The translations under genes were made by a program, and so were the position numbers. Shown here in pieces: positions 1 through 11,440 of a stretch of DNA of 64,000 bases (its first letter is position 1; the number at the start of each line of letters is the position of its first letter). The DNA is from Spisula solida (Eukaryota; Mollusca; Bivalvia; Venerida; Mactridae): positions 20,711,130 through 20,775,129 of the forward strand of contig OX365949.1 in assembly GCA_947247005.1 (NCBI GenBank), read 5' to 3'. Below the pieces are notes generated by a model. The model ran no database searches and was not told the DNA's origin. It saw only the letters and a list, made by a program, of their open reading frames with translations.

Positions 1-428
1 AATTTTATTCACAAAAACACCGATATCACAATTTATAAAAAATTTATTTTGACCCCTACCATGCTTAAACGATACACACTTTAATCTGTTCAAAGCGCTA
101 TTTCAAAGAATTGTGATCTGTGTTATAGGCAATTGAATAAGCTGAAGTTTGATACCAAACACTATATACTTTATTTTATGGATGTCTGAAAAAATAAGCT
201 AAAACCACATGCACAGTTTCTTTTGCGTTTGAGTATATTTCAGAAGGTCCAAGTAAGAGCATTGTCACTCACAAACTGAATAATGGCGTTACTCCGTTAT
301 CAGTAATGCTAGCGACGGGGAGTAACTCTAGAAGGCTTAAATACGCTTTGTGTCGTTACTTCATTTCATGCTGAGTTGTCTCCCTTTGTTCACTCAGTAC
401 TGGAAGAAAGTTGTTTTTCATTTTTTAG

Positions 429-734
429 ATCGAGGATATTCCGACACTGAGCCCGGACACGATAACACGACTTCTACCTGATATACCCGTCTTGTATTCT
501 GAGAATGAAGACGTCAATGTGTTGGCACCCACGAAACTACAGTCGGATAATAGTCCTGTGACGTTGCTAACTGATTTGGTAGCTGACGACATACTTTCTC
601 GACAACCGAAAATTTGTTTCCGAAGGGCAGTGTCGTTGTTATCAAATAAAGTTGTACCCAGTCCAACAATTATCATGGCAAAATCTTTAGATAAGAACAA
701 AAATTGTAATGTTGTTTTTACGCAAATAAAATAG
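429..734 (+). CDS. Probable C-terminal exon of an unrecognised gene (5' part outside window)
   Basis: An open frame of 101 codons runs from position 429 to a TAG at 732-734. It directly follows a pyrimidine-rich tract ending in AG (415-428), a good 3' splice site. The reading frame begins ATC GAG GAT, with no Met at the splice point, and the first Met at 492 is internal. An AATAAA lies at 820-825, about 85 bp past the stop. Together these fit the terminal exon of a + strand gene entering from the left. The peptide is acidic and Ser/Thr/Leu-rich (SPDTITRLLPDI near its start, VVFTQIK at its end), without a membrane segment or a domain I recognise. No function is proposed. A chance ORF remains possible, but the acceptor, stop and poly(A) signal together favour a real exon. 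Confidence 0.5.
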   Translation: MEDIPTLSPDTITRLLPDIPVLYSENEDVNVLAPTKLQSDNSPVTLLTDLVADDILSRQPKICFRRAVSLLSNKVVPSPTIIMAKSLDKNKNCNVVFTQIK

Positions 735-819
735 ACTATGTACGTAGCAAGCACTGGGCTAGAACTGGAGCTTAAATTTTGGTTTCTGCAGTCGATATTC
801 CTGTGTGGTCATGGCCACA

Positions 820-825
820 AATAAA
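820..825 (+). terminator. Poly(A) signal AATAAA for the upstream exon
   Basis: A canonical AATAAA sits about 85 bp after the TAG at 732-734. A second AATAAA at about 724-729 overlaps the end of the frame. Cleavage site not determinable here. Confidence 0.35.
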
Positions 826-1376
826 TTTTGCCTTATGAAACTGTAGATTCATGGATTTCAAAAAGTCATTCACAATTGTTTTTGCTCTCGAAAAACCTGT
901 TATTTCGTTTATAAACTACTGTTCTATTTCCGAGCTGGTGATCTGATTACAAATGCCAACTACAATGTAGGTTTAACTTCCGCGCAGTCTTGCACGAAAC
1001 AGAAAATCAACTCGTGAATCAATTTAAATCCACTTATTTTTCCCACAAACTTCTGATATTGGCCTTCTTATCATCCTTTTCATTTTTAAAAAAAAAAAGA
1101 CTAGGTTTATAATCCAACGGAAAATCGAAAATCACGTGTAACACTATTCTAGAAGATCTTAACATTAGATCTATCTAAATCTACATTTATTTAATTTTAA
1201 GCTCATTTGTTTTTCTTTAATTAATTAATTTTAAACATTAAATCAACATTTGAACATATGAACGATAGAAATACATTTTTTCTTAGCATTGAATGGTTAT
1301 TTCCAACATTTTACTTATTTTACACAAAATCACGTTAAACACACATTCGCAATTTGCGTGGCCTAAAAAATTACAT

Positions 1377-1386
1377 GGGAATTCCC
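1377..1386. promoter_or_regulatory. Perfect palindromic kappa-B site upstream of the I-kappa-B gene
   Basis: GGGAATTCCC is seen 282 bp before the ATG of the I-kappa-B-like gene and matches the NF-kappa-B consensus GGGRNWYYCC at every position. A second, 9/10 match (GGAAATTTAC) is at 1464-1473. Known I-kappa-B genes in vertebrates and cactus in flies are NF-kappa-B targets, so a negative-feedback site is the natural reading. Binding itself is inference. Confidence 0.6.
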
Positions 1387-1430
1387 AATGTAAAATCCAA
1401 TGACCTTAGCACGCAGATTTCAGCTGATGA

Positions 1431-1440
1431 CGCATGCGCA
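1431..1440. promoter_or_regulatory. NRF1-like CGCATGCGCA motif in the I-kappa-B promoter
   Basis: The palindromic core CGCATGCGCA lies between the two kappa-B-like sites and resembles the NRF-1 consensus YGCGCAYGCGCR. A CCAAT pentamer is at about 1397-1401 and an AT-rich TATA-like stretch (AAATATAATA) at about 1527-1536. These fit a promoter between about 1370 and 1560, but no transcription start can be read from sequence. Confidence 0.35.
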
Positions 1441-1667
1441 GAAGTGTTTATTAGTTTATCATTGGAAATTTACCCTGGGAAACGCGCTTGTTATTTCTCT
1501 GGGTTATTCTGGATTGTTGGCGTTCAAATATAATACGGACAATTCAAAGTTTTAACATTCATTAATGTGACTTTATTGAGAACAAGCTGAACTCAGAAAA
1601 ATATTAAGACAACTTTGCGAACGTTTGTAAATTAGAACTGAGAAGATCTTGGCCTACGTAAACCAAG

Positions 1668-2846
1668 ATGGCGGCGAATAATTCCGATTCCGATTTACCA
1701 AGTCACAGTCTTGAAACTGACGATTGTCCTGCAGATTTGCACAACAAATTTGAATTAAACGTGAACTATGAACAATTGAAAATGAACATGCATGGCAAAC
1801 ACAACACTGATCGGCGAGACTGTGACCGACATGACTCTGGATTCGTGTCGGGTGGAAGTCTATCTGGAAGTTTGCCAAGTGGCGGAAGTGAAAAATCGAG
1901 TCTCCCTGCACAAGTTGATAAAGCACCCATACAGTGCTCCGATGCTGCTGAAGACGACGATTCTTTCGAGGAAAAATTGCATGGACTTAATGTGAGCGAT
2001 GATGTTGATGAAGCAATAGGTTCTATGACCAGTTTGACACTTGCTGCAAGTCATGATGAACCTATGACCAGTTTGGGAGGCAGCAGTTGTGACAGTGTTA
2101 GAGAACATAGTGGTGAAAGTATTATATCTCAGGCAACGGACGAAGAACCAGAAGAAATATTTGTTGATCTCAATGAACAAGATGAAGACGGTGATACAGT
2201 ACTTCATGTTGCCATCGTTAGTTTATTTATGGAGTCGGCTCTGGTTCTGATTGAACTTTGTGATGACATTGACAGTTTGAATATTCAAAATCATCTGCGA
2301 CAGTCGCCCCTTCATTTGGCTGTGCTTACGGATCAGCCGGAAATCGTACGGGCTCTTGTTGCTAAAGGTGTGAACGTAACGCTGCGTGACCAACAAGGGA
2401 ACTCGCCCCTTCATATCGCATGCAGAATGGGGAATACCGACGCTGTCTCCGCCATAGTGAAGAGTCTGACTGATCTCAATATGCGTCAAAAATATTTCAC
2501 TGTTAGAAATAATGAAGGACTTTCCTGTATGCATTTGGCTGTTCAAGCCAAGGAATACATTATTCTCGGACATTTATTGGCGAAAGGTGCTGACGTGAAT
2601 ATCGGAGACGCTAAGAGTGGAAGAACGATGCTTCATTATGCTGTTGAAAGGCGGGATCTTGAATCTGTGACATTATTGCTCACCCACAAAGAAATTGATA
2701 TTGATTGTAAAACATTTAAAGGCGAGAGTCCAGTTGTGCTTGCTTTCTGGCGAAACTATCAGGACATTGTGAAAAAGCTCCGATCAAATGGTGCATATTT
2801 TGATTATGCAATGGTAGAAGATTCCGACGACGAATACACCTCCTGA
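1668..2846 (+). CDS. I-kappa-B / cactus-like NF-kappa-B inhibitor, single exon
   Basis: A 392-residue protein expected to hold Rel/NF-kappa-B dimers in the cytoplasm until signal-induced degradation. The N-terminal part (1-165) is disordered and acidic and carries DSGFVS at residues 56-61, matching the DSGxxS phosphodegron read by IKK and the SCF/beta-TrCP ligase. About six ankyrin repeats follow: near 173-206, 211-240 (SPLHLAVL), 244-276 (SPLHIACR), 283-313 (SCMHLAVQ), 317-348 (TMLHYAVE) and 352-380. The acidic C-terminus (VEDSDDEYTS) resembles the PEST tail. The start is set by a strong Kozak context (CCAAGATGG), the first ATG of the frame. There is no intron, although vertebrate NFKBIA has several, so either a retrogene or lineage-specific intron loss is possible. 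The frame is intact, so it looks functional. Which I-kappa-B subtype it is cannot be fixed without a tree. Confidence 0.93.
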   Translation: MAANNSDSDLPSHSLETDDCPADLHNKFELNVNYEQLKMNMHGKHNTDRRDCDRHDSGFVSGGSLSGSLPSGGSEKSSLPAQVDKAPIQCSDAAEDDDSFEEKLHGLNVSDDVDEAIGSMTSLTLAASHDEPMTSLGGSSCDSVREHSGESIISQATDEEPEEIFVDLNEQDEDGDTVLHVAIVSLFMESALVLIELCDDIDSLNIQNHLRQSPLHLAVLTDQPEIVRALVAKGVNVTLRDQQGNSPLHIACRMGNTDAVSAIVKSLTDLNMRQKYFTVRNNEGLSCMHLAVQAKEYIILGHLLAKGADVNIGDAKSGRTMLHYAVERRDLESVTLLLTHKEIDIDCKTFKGESPVVLAFWRNYQDIVKKLRSNGAYFDYAMVEDSDDEYTS

Positions 2847-3869
2847 ACAACCATTCGTACATGGTGAGGCCAAGTTTACGACTAACTCAGTCAGATCATT
2901 GCATACCCACACAATGCAAGGTCATTATTGAGGACTAAAGCTCCACATTATGGACTGAGCTATCAAGCTACCGGGGTGAAGTGGAGAGACAATGAATGAA
3001 TACATTCATGCAAAAATATTGCATTATGTGAATGACCGTGTTGTAGTGCTGGACACTGGACAAAGTGTTATATTGAGATTATTCAATACCACAGTGTTAA
3101 TCTGAGTTATTGGACTTGTATGTGTAATTTTAGTCAATTTAGCTGTATAATTAAATGTTTCATAACTTTGCAAAGCCATCTAAATGTATATAATGTTTCT
3201 TAGACTTGTGTTAATATTCTGTTTTACAAGATCATTATAGATACTGAAATTCAGAATGGTCAATGTTTGAATTTTAGTTTAGTTTTGTCATTATTTGACC
3301 AAATAATATGAAATATCTGTAAAATAATTTTTGGTACTAAAAGATATTACTTATATTAGTTTGGAAATGTCATCTTGAAAAAATCTTCAGTATATATATA
3401 TTAACACAAGTCTAAACACATTATAATTTGTATTTTATTTATTCAGTTGTATTGATTGATTATTATGTTCATTTCAAGTAAAATATTGTTACTGTTGATT
3501 AAAAAACAAAAGAAACCAAATATGTATTTATTTTATTATGCTTACAAGTGTACAAATGTATGTGTATAACCACAGGAACTTGCATCATTTAAAAAAAAAA
3601 GAAAGAAAAAATTTCTCTACTGTAGAGCTTGTATTAAAATATAACAGGCTCTACAGTAGTGACAAAAAATTCCATTTTTATTTTTTTCATAAATTATGCA
3701 AGTTCCTGTGGTATAACATGGATATTTTTAACCATTTATATCAGTGTTCACAGTATAAATATTATAATTCATTTCATTTACTTAAAGTGTTTATATCTAC
3801 AGAATTGTACTTTGAACCCTGACAAAATGTTTAAGTAAAACATTTAGCAGTACTGCACTTTACAATAAA
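2847..3869 (+). other. Probable 3' UTR of the I-kappa-B gene
   Basis: AT-rich DNA follows the TGA with no good ORF. Several ATTTA pentamers in T-rich context (around 3433-3440 and 3522-3530) resemble AU-rich instability elements common in inflammatory-response transcripts. The first clean AATAAA is at 3864-3869, so the transcript may run this far and include the hairpin at 3565-3713. The UTR extent is inferred. Confidence 0.4.
3565..3713. repeat. Two-step foldback hairpin (MITE-like)
   Basis: Outer arms ACCACAGGAACTTGCAT (from 3568) and ATGCAAGTTCCTGTGGT (3696-3711) are exact inverse complements. Inside them CTACTGTAGAGC (about 3617-3628) pairs with GCTCTACAGTAG (about 3648-3659). The whole 150 bp can fold back nearly completely. 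No transposase ORF. It lies before the first AATAAA downstream of the I-kappa-B stop, so it may be part of that mRNA. Confidence 0.7.
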
Positions 3870-4468
3870 ATGTGTTTGTATTGATCAACTAGACTTAAAA
3901 AAGAAAAAAGTTTTCATTAAATTTTTTTTTTTTCAAAGAAGACTAATTAAAATAGTAATTAGCAGAAGCTAAATGTGGTGAGCAAGAATGATAGTGGATA
4001 GCTGGAATGCCAAATATGAGACAGTTGGTTTTAACAAACAAGTTTTACTGTATACCTTGAACGCAATAACATCTTGATATCTTTGAACATCACATGTTCA
4101 ACCATTGTCCTCTTATCTGTCGTTATTTGAACTTTTTCGATAAAAGTTACAAAATATAACGTTACAAGTAAATTACTTGACAATACAATACTGGTGGTAG
4201 TACAAATTTATTGGCATAATTGGCAAACAATTTGCCTTTGGTCATTTTATACAAACACACAAAATATGGCAAATTAATATTTAAAATAGTTTGCCTTATG
4301 TTCCCATAGCTGACACAGTCATGCAGGAAATTAGAACAACATTATACATAAAGGTATATTTGCCTGGTATACACTGCAGTTCATATTCTAGAATTGTCTA
4401 CAGTAAAACCTCACTGATTGGATCACCAACAGCTCTACAACTAGTACTCAGTTTACTATTGAAGTCAG

Positions 4469-4646
4469 TACAGTGAAACCTCTCCAGAGTGGCCATCTCT
4501 TGAGCTGTGCTCTAAGCATCAACCTCTTCCAGCTGCATTATCATTCTGTTACAGAAGTGGCCATTTACCTCTGTAGCAACAATCTTCATATAAAACCAAA
4601 CTTTGTATTTCCCAAAGGGGTGTTGCTATAGAGAGGTGGTACTGTA
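4469..4646. mobile_element. Pogo/Tigger-like MITE, copy 1
   Basis: Termini read TA-CAGTGAAACCTCTCCAGAG and, in reverse complement, TA-CAGTACCACCTCTCTATAG. A TA flanks each end, as in Tc1/mariner-pogo insertions, and the CAGTNNAACCTC terminus is typical of the pogo/Tigger type. About 180 bp, non-coding. Four more copies occur at 10897, 14960, 16005 and 17527. Confidence 0.6.
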
Positions 4647-4879
4647 TTCTCAATCTGTGTCAATTTTAAATCATGGACTTAATTTCGAGGTAGATTGAAT
4701 TTGAGGTTGTACTGGATATGTAAGTGCCTAATAAACATGATGACTATACAAACAACACAACTATTAAACCTGTCTTAAGCACCCAGTCAATGTAAGCATT
4801 AAAATTAATGACTGATTAAACCAGGTGTCGGTTAAATACAAATGCATTTTATTTCACATGATGGCATTGTGATTAAAAT

Positions 4880-5660
4880 AGAAATTGGCTGCTCAAAACA
4901 GGTGACCACTAACACTGGTTTGATATTATTAGACAGGTGGTTGTTTAATTCAGATGGACACTAACACAGGCTTGACTATATTAGACAGGTGGTTGTTTAA
5001 TTCAGGTGACAACTTAAACAGGTATGAATGGATATTTAAACAAAGTGGTTGCTTAATTCAGGTGACCACTAACACAGGTTTGACTGAATATTTATACAAG
5101 GTGGTTGCTTAATTCGGGTGACCACTAACACAGGTTTGATTGAATATTTAAACAAGGGGGTTGCTTAATTCGGTAGACCACTAACACAGGTTTGACTGAA
5201 TATTTAAACAAGGTGGTTGCTTAATTCGGGTGGCCTCATACACAGGTTTGACTGAATATTTTAACCAGGTGGTTGCTTAATTCGGATGACCACTAACACA
5301 GGTTTGACTAAATATTAAACCAGGTGGTTGCTTAATTCGGATGACCACTAACACAGGTTTGACTGAATATTTAAACAAGGTGGTTGCTTAATTCGGATGA
5401 CCACTAACACAGGTTTGATTGAATATTTAAACAAGGTGGTTGCTTAATTCGGATGACCACTAACACAGGTTTGACTAAATATTTAAACCAGGTGGTTGCT
5501 TAATTCGTATGACCACTAACACAGATTTGACTAAATATTTAAACAAGGTGGTTGCTTAATTCGGATGACCACTAACACAGGTTTGACTAAATATTTAAAC
5601 AAGGTGGTTGCTTACTTCAGGTGACCACTAATACAGGTTTGATTGAATATTCAAACACTA
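4880..5660. repeat. 56-bp minisatellite, about 13-14 copies
   Basis: Direct repeats with a unit of about 56 bp contain GGTGGTTGCTTAATTCGG, then ATGACCACTAACACAGG, then TTTGACTRAATATTTAAAC. The first units (4880-5040) are more diverged, the middle ones nearly identical. Period 56 is not a multiple of three and no ORF runs through it. Confidence 0.9.
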
Positions 5661-5814
5661 TAATAAAGCAACCCTATTTTTACATAAAAAGGCTTGTCCA
5701 ATAATAAAGTAAAAATAATATGCATTCATAGTAATAACATATTTTCTCGTAAGTGTATATTTCAAAGACTTTTTATGGAATCTCAAAATACACATTTAAA
5801 ACTAAACCATGACA

Positions 5815-6423
5815 CTAGGGGCGAATTTATCGGCGACGAAACGGTTTTGGCTTATTGACGGTTTGATGAACCAGACAATTTTTTCCAATAAACCAGGACG
5901 GAACTGGTTTTGGTTTACCAAGCGGTTTTAAACCGGTTTGTCAAACCGATCGAACCACCCCGAAATTGTTTCTAATCAACAAAATGGCAGAAAGCATCCT
6001 GAAGCTCCATGTTTTTCATTTAAAGTAAATAATGAAGAAATAAAAACATGTAAAAATGGTGATTCCCTTTCCTCAATAACGTCACAATAAAATCGTCAGG
6101 GGCCCTCTCTACTTAGGGAAGGGGAATTTTCGCGTCTTTATAATGGTCTAGGGGGAATCGTAATATAGTGATAAGTTTTTTCATTTTCTTGATGTAACTG
6201 TTTTTGAGATAATTTATTTTTCAAAAAGAGGAAAAATATACTTTTTGAATATGGGAACAGGGACGCATTTCGGCCCCGTAATAACGAAAATATGACATAA
6301 TGTCCGTCATTTAGTAATTTGTAGTAAACCATGTTTACAGCTAAACTTCAAACTAAAACAAACTAGTTTGAAACCACCAAACTGAAAGCAAAACCGGATT
6401 GTAGCCGATAAATTCGTCCTTAG
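5815..6423. mobile_element. MITE of about 600 bp with 20-bp TIRs
   Basis: Left end CTAGGGGCGAATTTATCGGC matches the reverse complement of the right end, CTAAGGACGAATTTATCGGC, with two mismatches. Further in, both ends carry AAACCGGTTT-like sequence. No transposase ORF (longest internal frame 64 codons). Superfamily not assigned, and no clear target duplication is seen. Confidence 0.6.
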
Positions 6424-7223
6424 AATCATTTGATACTTGTAATTGTAAAATTAAACACGGTATATACAAAGGTATAATACTGTTGCATGTACTTTTATAA
6501 ATCTGGGTAGTTTTATAGAAAATTTAAAACTCCTTATACGGAAGTGTTTTATTTATAGACCTACAAAACATATTTCGCATTATTTCCCTATCACTTAATA
6601 TATTCCCTAGTCTTCCTGGTTTCAATCAGGGCGATAGTGTGAATGATGTATACATGTATCGTGTTTCTATGAATTTGTGATTATATTCCTAGAGACTTGA
6701 AGGATAAAGATTTTTTAGATGTTTGGGGAAAACTGTTGAAAAACCTTAATTTTGCCGGAACTTTAACATTGTCGTTTTTGATATTTGCCGGACAATAGAA
6801 ATCGGAAAGTACACTTATTGTCACGCTATTATATAAAGTTTTAGACTGAAATTAAGTGCATACATGTAGCATGTTATACGAGAAACCAGGCTATGATATT
6901 CAGAGCACACGGCGCACGGGTCACCACAAAATCACGAGGAACGATGTACTAGACTAAGAATTAGCCGCAGCAGAGTCAGGGTGAAAAATTAGTCCGGGTG
7001 TACATGTCACCCTAGAGCAAATCACCGCGGAAAAACGTCCGCTTAAAGTTCAAGGATTCGTTTCATGATAGAGTCATGTCTGAACCTCTTTGCTTGGCAA
7101 GAATGTTTCTTACACAAGACTATTTAAAATTAGCTGCTTTGTGTTTATAAGCACGATTGAACATCTCCTTGTCTAGAAGCACTATACATGTATTAGTATA
7201 CATCAGGGTACTGTTTTTGAGAG

Positions 7224-7425
7224 GCGTGAAAATATTGATTTTCTGTGATCACTCGATGAAATAAAATACGATCTTACACCAAAATCAACAAATATCCTCT
7301 ATTTATTTCACCGAGTGATCACAGAAAATCAATATTTTCACGAGTGGCGTAGCCACTCGTGAAAATATAATTTTATGTGATCACGAGTGAAATAAAATTG
7401 ATCTTTCACCAAAAATCAACTAATT
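7224..7425. repeat. Three-arm palindromic cluster
   Basis: A 41-bp arm at 7225-7265 (AATATTGATTTTCTGTGATC core) is repeated inverted at 7304-7344. A perfect local palindrome CGAGTGGCGTAGCCACTCG follows at about 7341-7359. A third diverged arm (TTTATGTGATCACGAGTGAA) follows at 7373-7392. No ORF. It looks like a foldback or MITE with one arm reused. Confidence 0.7.
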
Positions 7426-7824
7426 TTCTGTTTATTATATGCTTCAATTTCTCTTAAAAGGGTACCGTAATTGGCCTAATTGGAAAAATCACGTGGAAAT
7501 TGGAACGTCACGACGTGACAATTGTGACGTCATGATGACGTAACGTACATTTTACAGCCCGGCGTCGTTGACGTTACGTTTCTTTTTCTGAACGATACTG
7601 GAACCAGCTTCTAAAACGGTGAAAATAACAAAGTGGTAATTTCACTGTTATTTTCACTGTTATTTTCACTGAAAAATCGCCGTAATCCATTGAAAGCAAA
7701 TAATAAATATAAATTAATACGCCCCTTTTTACAATTATTTAGATATCCGACCCTATATAGTCACATATGCCTATTTTGACATTCAAGACAAGATCGGCAG
7801 TAAGAAAACGAACATTAAACGTGT

Positions 7825-8034
7825 TAAGTCGAACTTACGATCAAATTTAAATTCTTTATAATTTTGTTTCCACGTATAAAGTGTGGTAAATGGAGTTGAA
7901 ATACGAATAATGAGTCAACAAATGAACTCCTACAAGCTATATCCGTCACCATTTTGCCATTGCTAAAGAATTATAAAGAATTTAAATTTGAGCGTAACTT
8001 TAAGATTTTCGTAAGTGCTTTGATAAAACAGTAC
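7825..8034. mobile_element. MITE copy, left end eroded (same family as 13145-13382)
   Basis: It ends with CGTAAGTGCTTTGATAAAACAGTAC, while the left side carries the inverse segment CTTACGATCAAATTTAAATTC. The internal phrases TATAAAGAATTTAAATTTGA and TGAACTCCTACAA are shared, directly or inverted, with 13145-13382. Confidence 0.5.
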
Positions 8035-8794
8035 TATGGTCTACATCATTTGTATTTCTCAATAATGTGCATATAATCATAGTAATTAGTACATGTCGTC
8101 AAACAAGTCTGTAAAGGGCACCCATGGAAACAGGATAATGTGGTCTTTATTGACAGGTGTCTCTATTGTGTAATAATGGTATCTATTCGCAAGTGGTCTG
8201 AGACACACGTTTAACTCATTTCATTCTTTCTGTATTCAAATACGTGTAAGTAACTGCGTATTTGTGTACAGGTATAGCAACACAAAATGATAGATAGGGA
8301 CATTAAGTACAAACTGGAATTCATGTGATCACTTAAGATAAATATTTGTACACATTAAAGTATATGACTAAACTGCATGTTCAGATAACGCTTAATAGGT
8401 CAGATTGTTTCGTGACAAATGTCCCTAAATGATAACCTATAGTATTGTTTCTATATCAGAAACTGATATAAGTGTAAGAATACCTATAATTAACACTGTT
8501 TGTATATCCAATCATTTGGATTTTCCCGATTGCGTTGAGAAAATGCAATTTAACATGAAATATTAGCAAGACAACCAGCTATAGCTAGTACACAATGTAG
8601 AAACGGATTCGACGGTCGAGCTGTTAACGTAAATATTAGTACGTATTTAGCCAGTGTTATAGCATCTCGTTCACCAAAGTGTATCGTTGCGTTTTACTAA
8701 TTGTATGATAATGGTGTTAAAGGGGTATGGAAATGCGACACGAACACTGGTTGTTATTGAATCAAATTTCAGATAAATTTGCGTAAATATTGAG

Positions 8795-9031
8795 TCCAGG
8801 CCACGATCTCCCGAAGCATCTCAAGTAGAAATCTCAACTCAACGCGCAATTAGAGATAAATCTGAAGCTCCAGCTCTGAAAGAAATTCTGTAATAAACTC
8901 AGAATAACAACTCTGTTCAATGAAGCTAATTTTGAGTTCAGCCTCCCATGGAAATTAACATAAAAACACATGCAAATATTTGAGATGAGATCTTGCTCAG
9001 ATTGAGATGCTTAGAGAGATCGGGGCCAGAT
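8795..9031. mobile_element. MITE with TIR around GGCCCCGATCTC, copy 1
   Basis: Left end CCAGGCCACGATCTCCCGAA and reverse-complemented right end TCTGGCCCCGATCTCTCTAA form diverged TIRs, followed on both sides by GCATCTCAA. A related copy is at 56470-56742, and a partial one (CCCCTATCTCCCGAAATATC) starts at about 9116. Confidence 0.55.
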
Positions 9032-10246
9032 CCAATCCGGACCCAAGCCATTTCCCTGATTTGCTGAGAATCGCCTTATTTCTAGTAATTCAGTTAATTA
9101 TTTCTACTGTATTGACCCCTATCTCCCGAAATATCTCAAATATATTTATAAATTGAGATTCTACTGCAATCAGAATCTTGAGTTTATGACAAATCTTAGA
9201 ACAGAAACTCTTGGAATTGTGTTGTTATGATATCCCAATGGACGGTTGGTTTTATTTTAATTCCTGTCATCTAGTGGTAGTATTGTATAGATGACATGCG
9301 ACACTACTAGAATTTAGGATGACATTTTGCTCATGTTGAGAATTTTCAAGACTTAGGAAAATTAGTCACAAACCTTGACTATTATAATTATAACTGCATA
9401 TTCGCGATAGTCAATTGTTTAAAGTACACAAGTTCTGCTGTTGCTTTACGTGCATGAGTACATGTAAAGGCATGTCTAACTTGCCAACATTTAAAACATT
9501 GTTTAAGTTGTTTTAGTACAAGGATGTGGTCTCTATACTTAAAACAATTGTACTTTAAACCAATTTTCCACGAAGCACGTGTAAGAAACCATTCATGACC
9601 CGACACCCAGTGCGTCTAAACCTTACCGGAAGTGAAATGAAACAATCAAACCATGACCTGTGGTTTAGGTTGGGATTTTTTTTTTTTTAGAAAAATAATT
9701 ATAACGACCTCCTTCTTATGTATTGACATTGTGTTCCTTTACGATACTGAAAGTACATGCTTGTCATAATGGGTCCGGGCACATGAACCCTACATTAGGG
9801 GTTTTGCTAGGGGTGACAGGATAATGCTATATTTTGATAATGCCGTGCTGGGTTTGGTCATTTGCTCACGTTATCAAAACTGCAAAACTATTACTAATAC
9901 TTTATTATGTAATGCACGAATGTCGCTCATATATGATATGGCTTCTACTTTCTGAACAAATTCAGGCTTTTACTTACTCCCATTAACATGCATATATCTG
10001 TCAGGTAGGTAGGCACCCGGACACCAGTAGGCCCTACTTATACATTTGTGCCAGCTAACGATTGACATTATTTATTATCAGAATGGAATCATTCCAGAAA
10101 TTCAAACTTTTGCTCCCAATTAAAGGCAGTAGCCTGGACACAACGGCATTGGGGAGACGTACATACGTACACAAGCGCTCTTTGGTTATTACACTGGCCA
10201 AACTGCAGCTGGAAGATTAACGCCTGCAGCATACAATGGTATCTTA

Positions 10247-10523
10247 TGCACCAGTCAATATTATGCCCGCCCGGGGGAACGGCGGTGATATAGGGGGACA
10301 TAGACGGACGAATCTTCCCGACAGTCGGGAATTAGACGACCTTATCGACTCCCGAGTCCCGGGGAATAGACTTTGGTATGGGAATTTCTTCACCGCGAAA
10401 GACGACAGAGATACTTTGATTCGTGTTTTTATTATATTACCCGGATGAAAAACTATTGAAAATGTCTAATTCCCCCAAGGTCGCCCGCCGCTCCCCCAGG
10501 CAGGCAAAATATTGACTGGTGCA
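10247..10523. mobile_element. PIF/Harbinger-like MITE, copy 1 (277 bp, TTA target duplication)
   Basis: TIRs begin TGCACCAGTCAATATTATGC on the left and TGCACCAGTCAATATTTTGC on the right (reverse complement). TTA flanks both sides (10244-10246 and 10524-10526). A 3-bp TWA duplication is the hallmark of PIF/Harbinger insertions. GC-rich and non-coding. The small ORFs over it are fortuitous. A second copy is at 31423. Confidence 0.75.
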
Positions 10524-10896
10524 TTACATAGAGCTTGTTCGGATACACCCGTTTTACAGAGAACATGTGAACAGACAATTGGGTGCAAAGACCTCTAACG
10601 TTCCCATCAGGCCATTTTTAACATATTCAACTTTAATCTAGGAGCCGGTGACCTGTGATTATTCTTAAACTTTCACTCCAATATAATAGTTTGCTTATTA
10701 ACGTTAACACTAATGAAATACTTTACAAGCAATATAATTAAACTTGGGAAACAAATTCAATTTGGAAGTCAATTTCACATTTATAAAAAATGACTTTTCC
10801 ATTGGTATAAGAAAATGTCAGATGAGATCATGCATTTTATCTTGACATTCGGTTGTAATGGGGACATATGTCATGAAACACCCCCTGTATATAATA

Positions 10897-10999
10897 CAGT
10901 GCAACCTCTCAAGAGCAACACCGGTTCGCCGGGAACGATCATGTTGCTAAATAGAGGTTGGTGTTCATGGGAGGGAGTTCGTCTGGAGATGTTGCACTG
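10897..10999. mobile_element. Pogo/Tigger-like MITE, copy 2 (short)
   Basis: TA-CAGTGCAACCTCTCAAGAG at the left and CTGGAGATGTTGCACTG-TA at the right, with TA on each side. Only 103 bp, the shortest of the five copies. Confidence 0.6.
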
Positions 11000-11440
11000 T
11001 ATATATGCGTTTCCAGCGAGGTTACTAGTAGAAGCAAGGCAAACACACCAGCATTTCGCATACTCCGAATAATTCAGAAATGGTAACAGCTAGGATAATT
11101 TACTAAAGCGTTTCGCGTTTATTAAATTGTTTTGCACACTGGAGTTAGACCGTCATGACCTACTATGTTGCAGCTACCATATTTAACCTGAATATAACTT
11201 TAATGTTTTGATTCGTGAAACATTCCATGAATAATTATACTACAAAAATAATTCGTGATATGTCAGCCGTTAGAGTCGCGTCACGTGTCATAGTTACCGC
11301 AACATTTTCTAATCATAGCGGCTTGTCGAACATATTTCCGTGTACGCAAATTATCATCAATTTAATTAGCATTATTGTACGTATATTTGACGTACATGTA
11401 CCTTGTTGGTGTTAAATCTGTGGCCTAATCATATGTATAG

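Noticed and set aside
4880..5660. CRISPR-like array
   Set aside because: Contiguous 56-bp tandem repeat without variable spacers, in a eukaryotic context.
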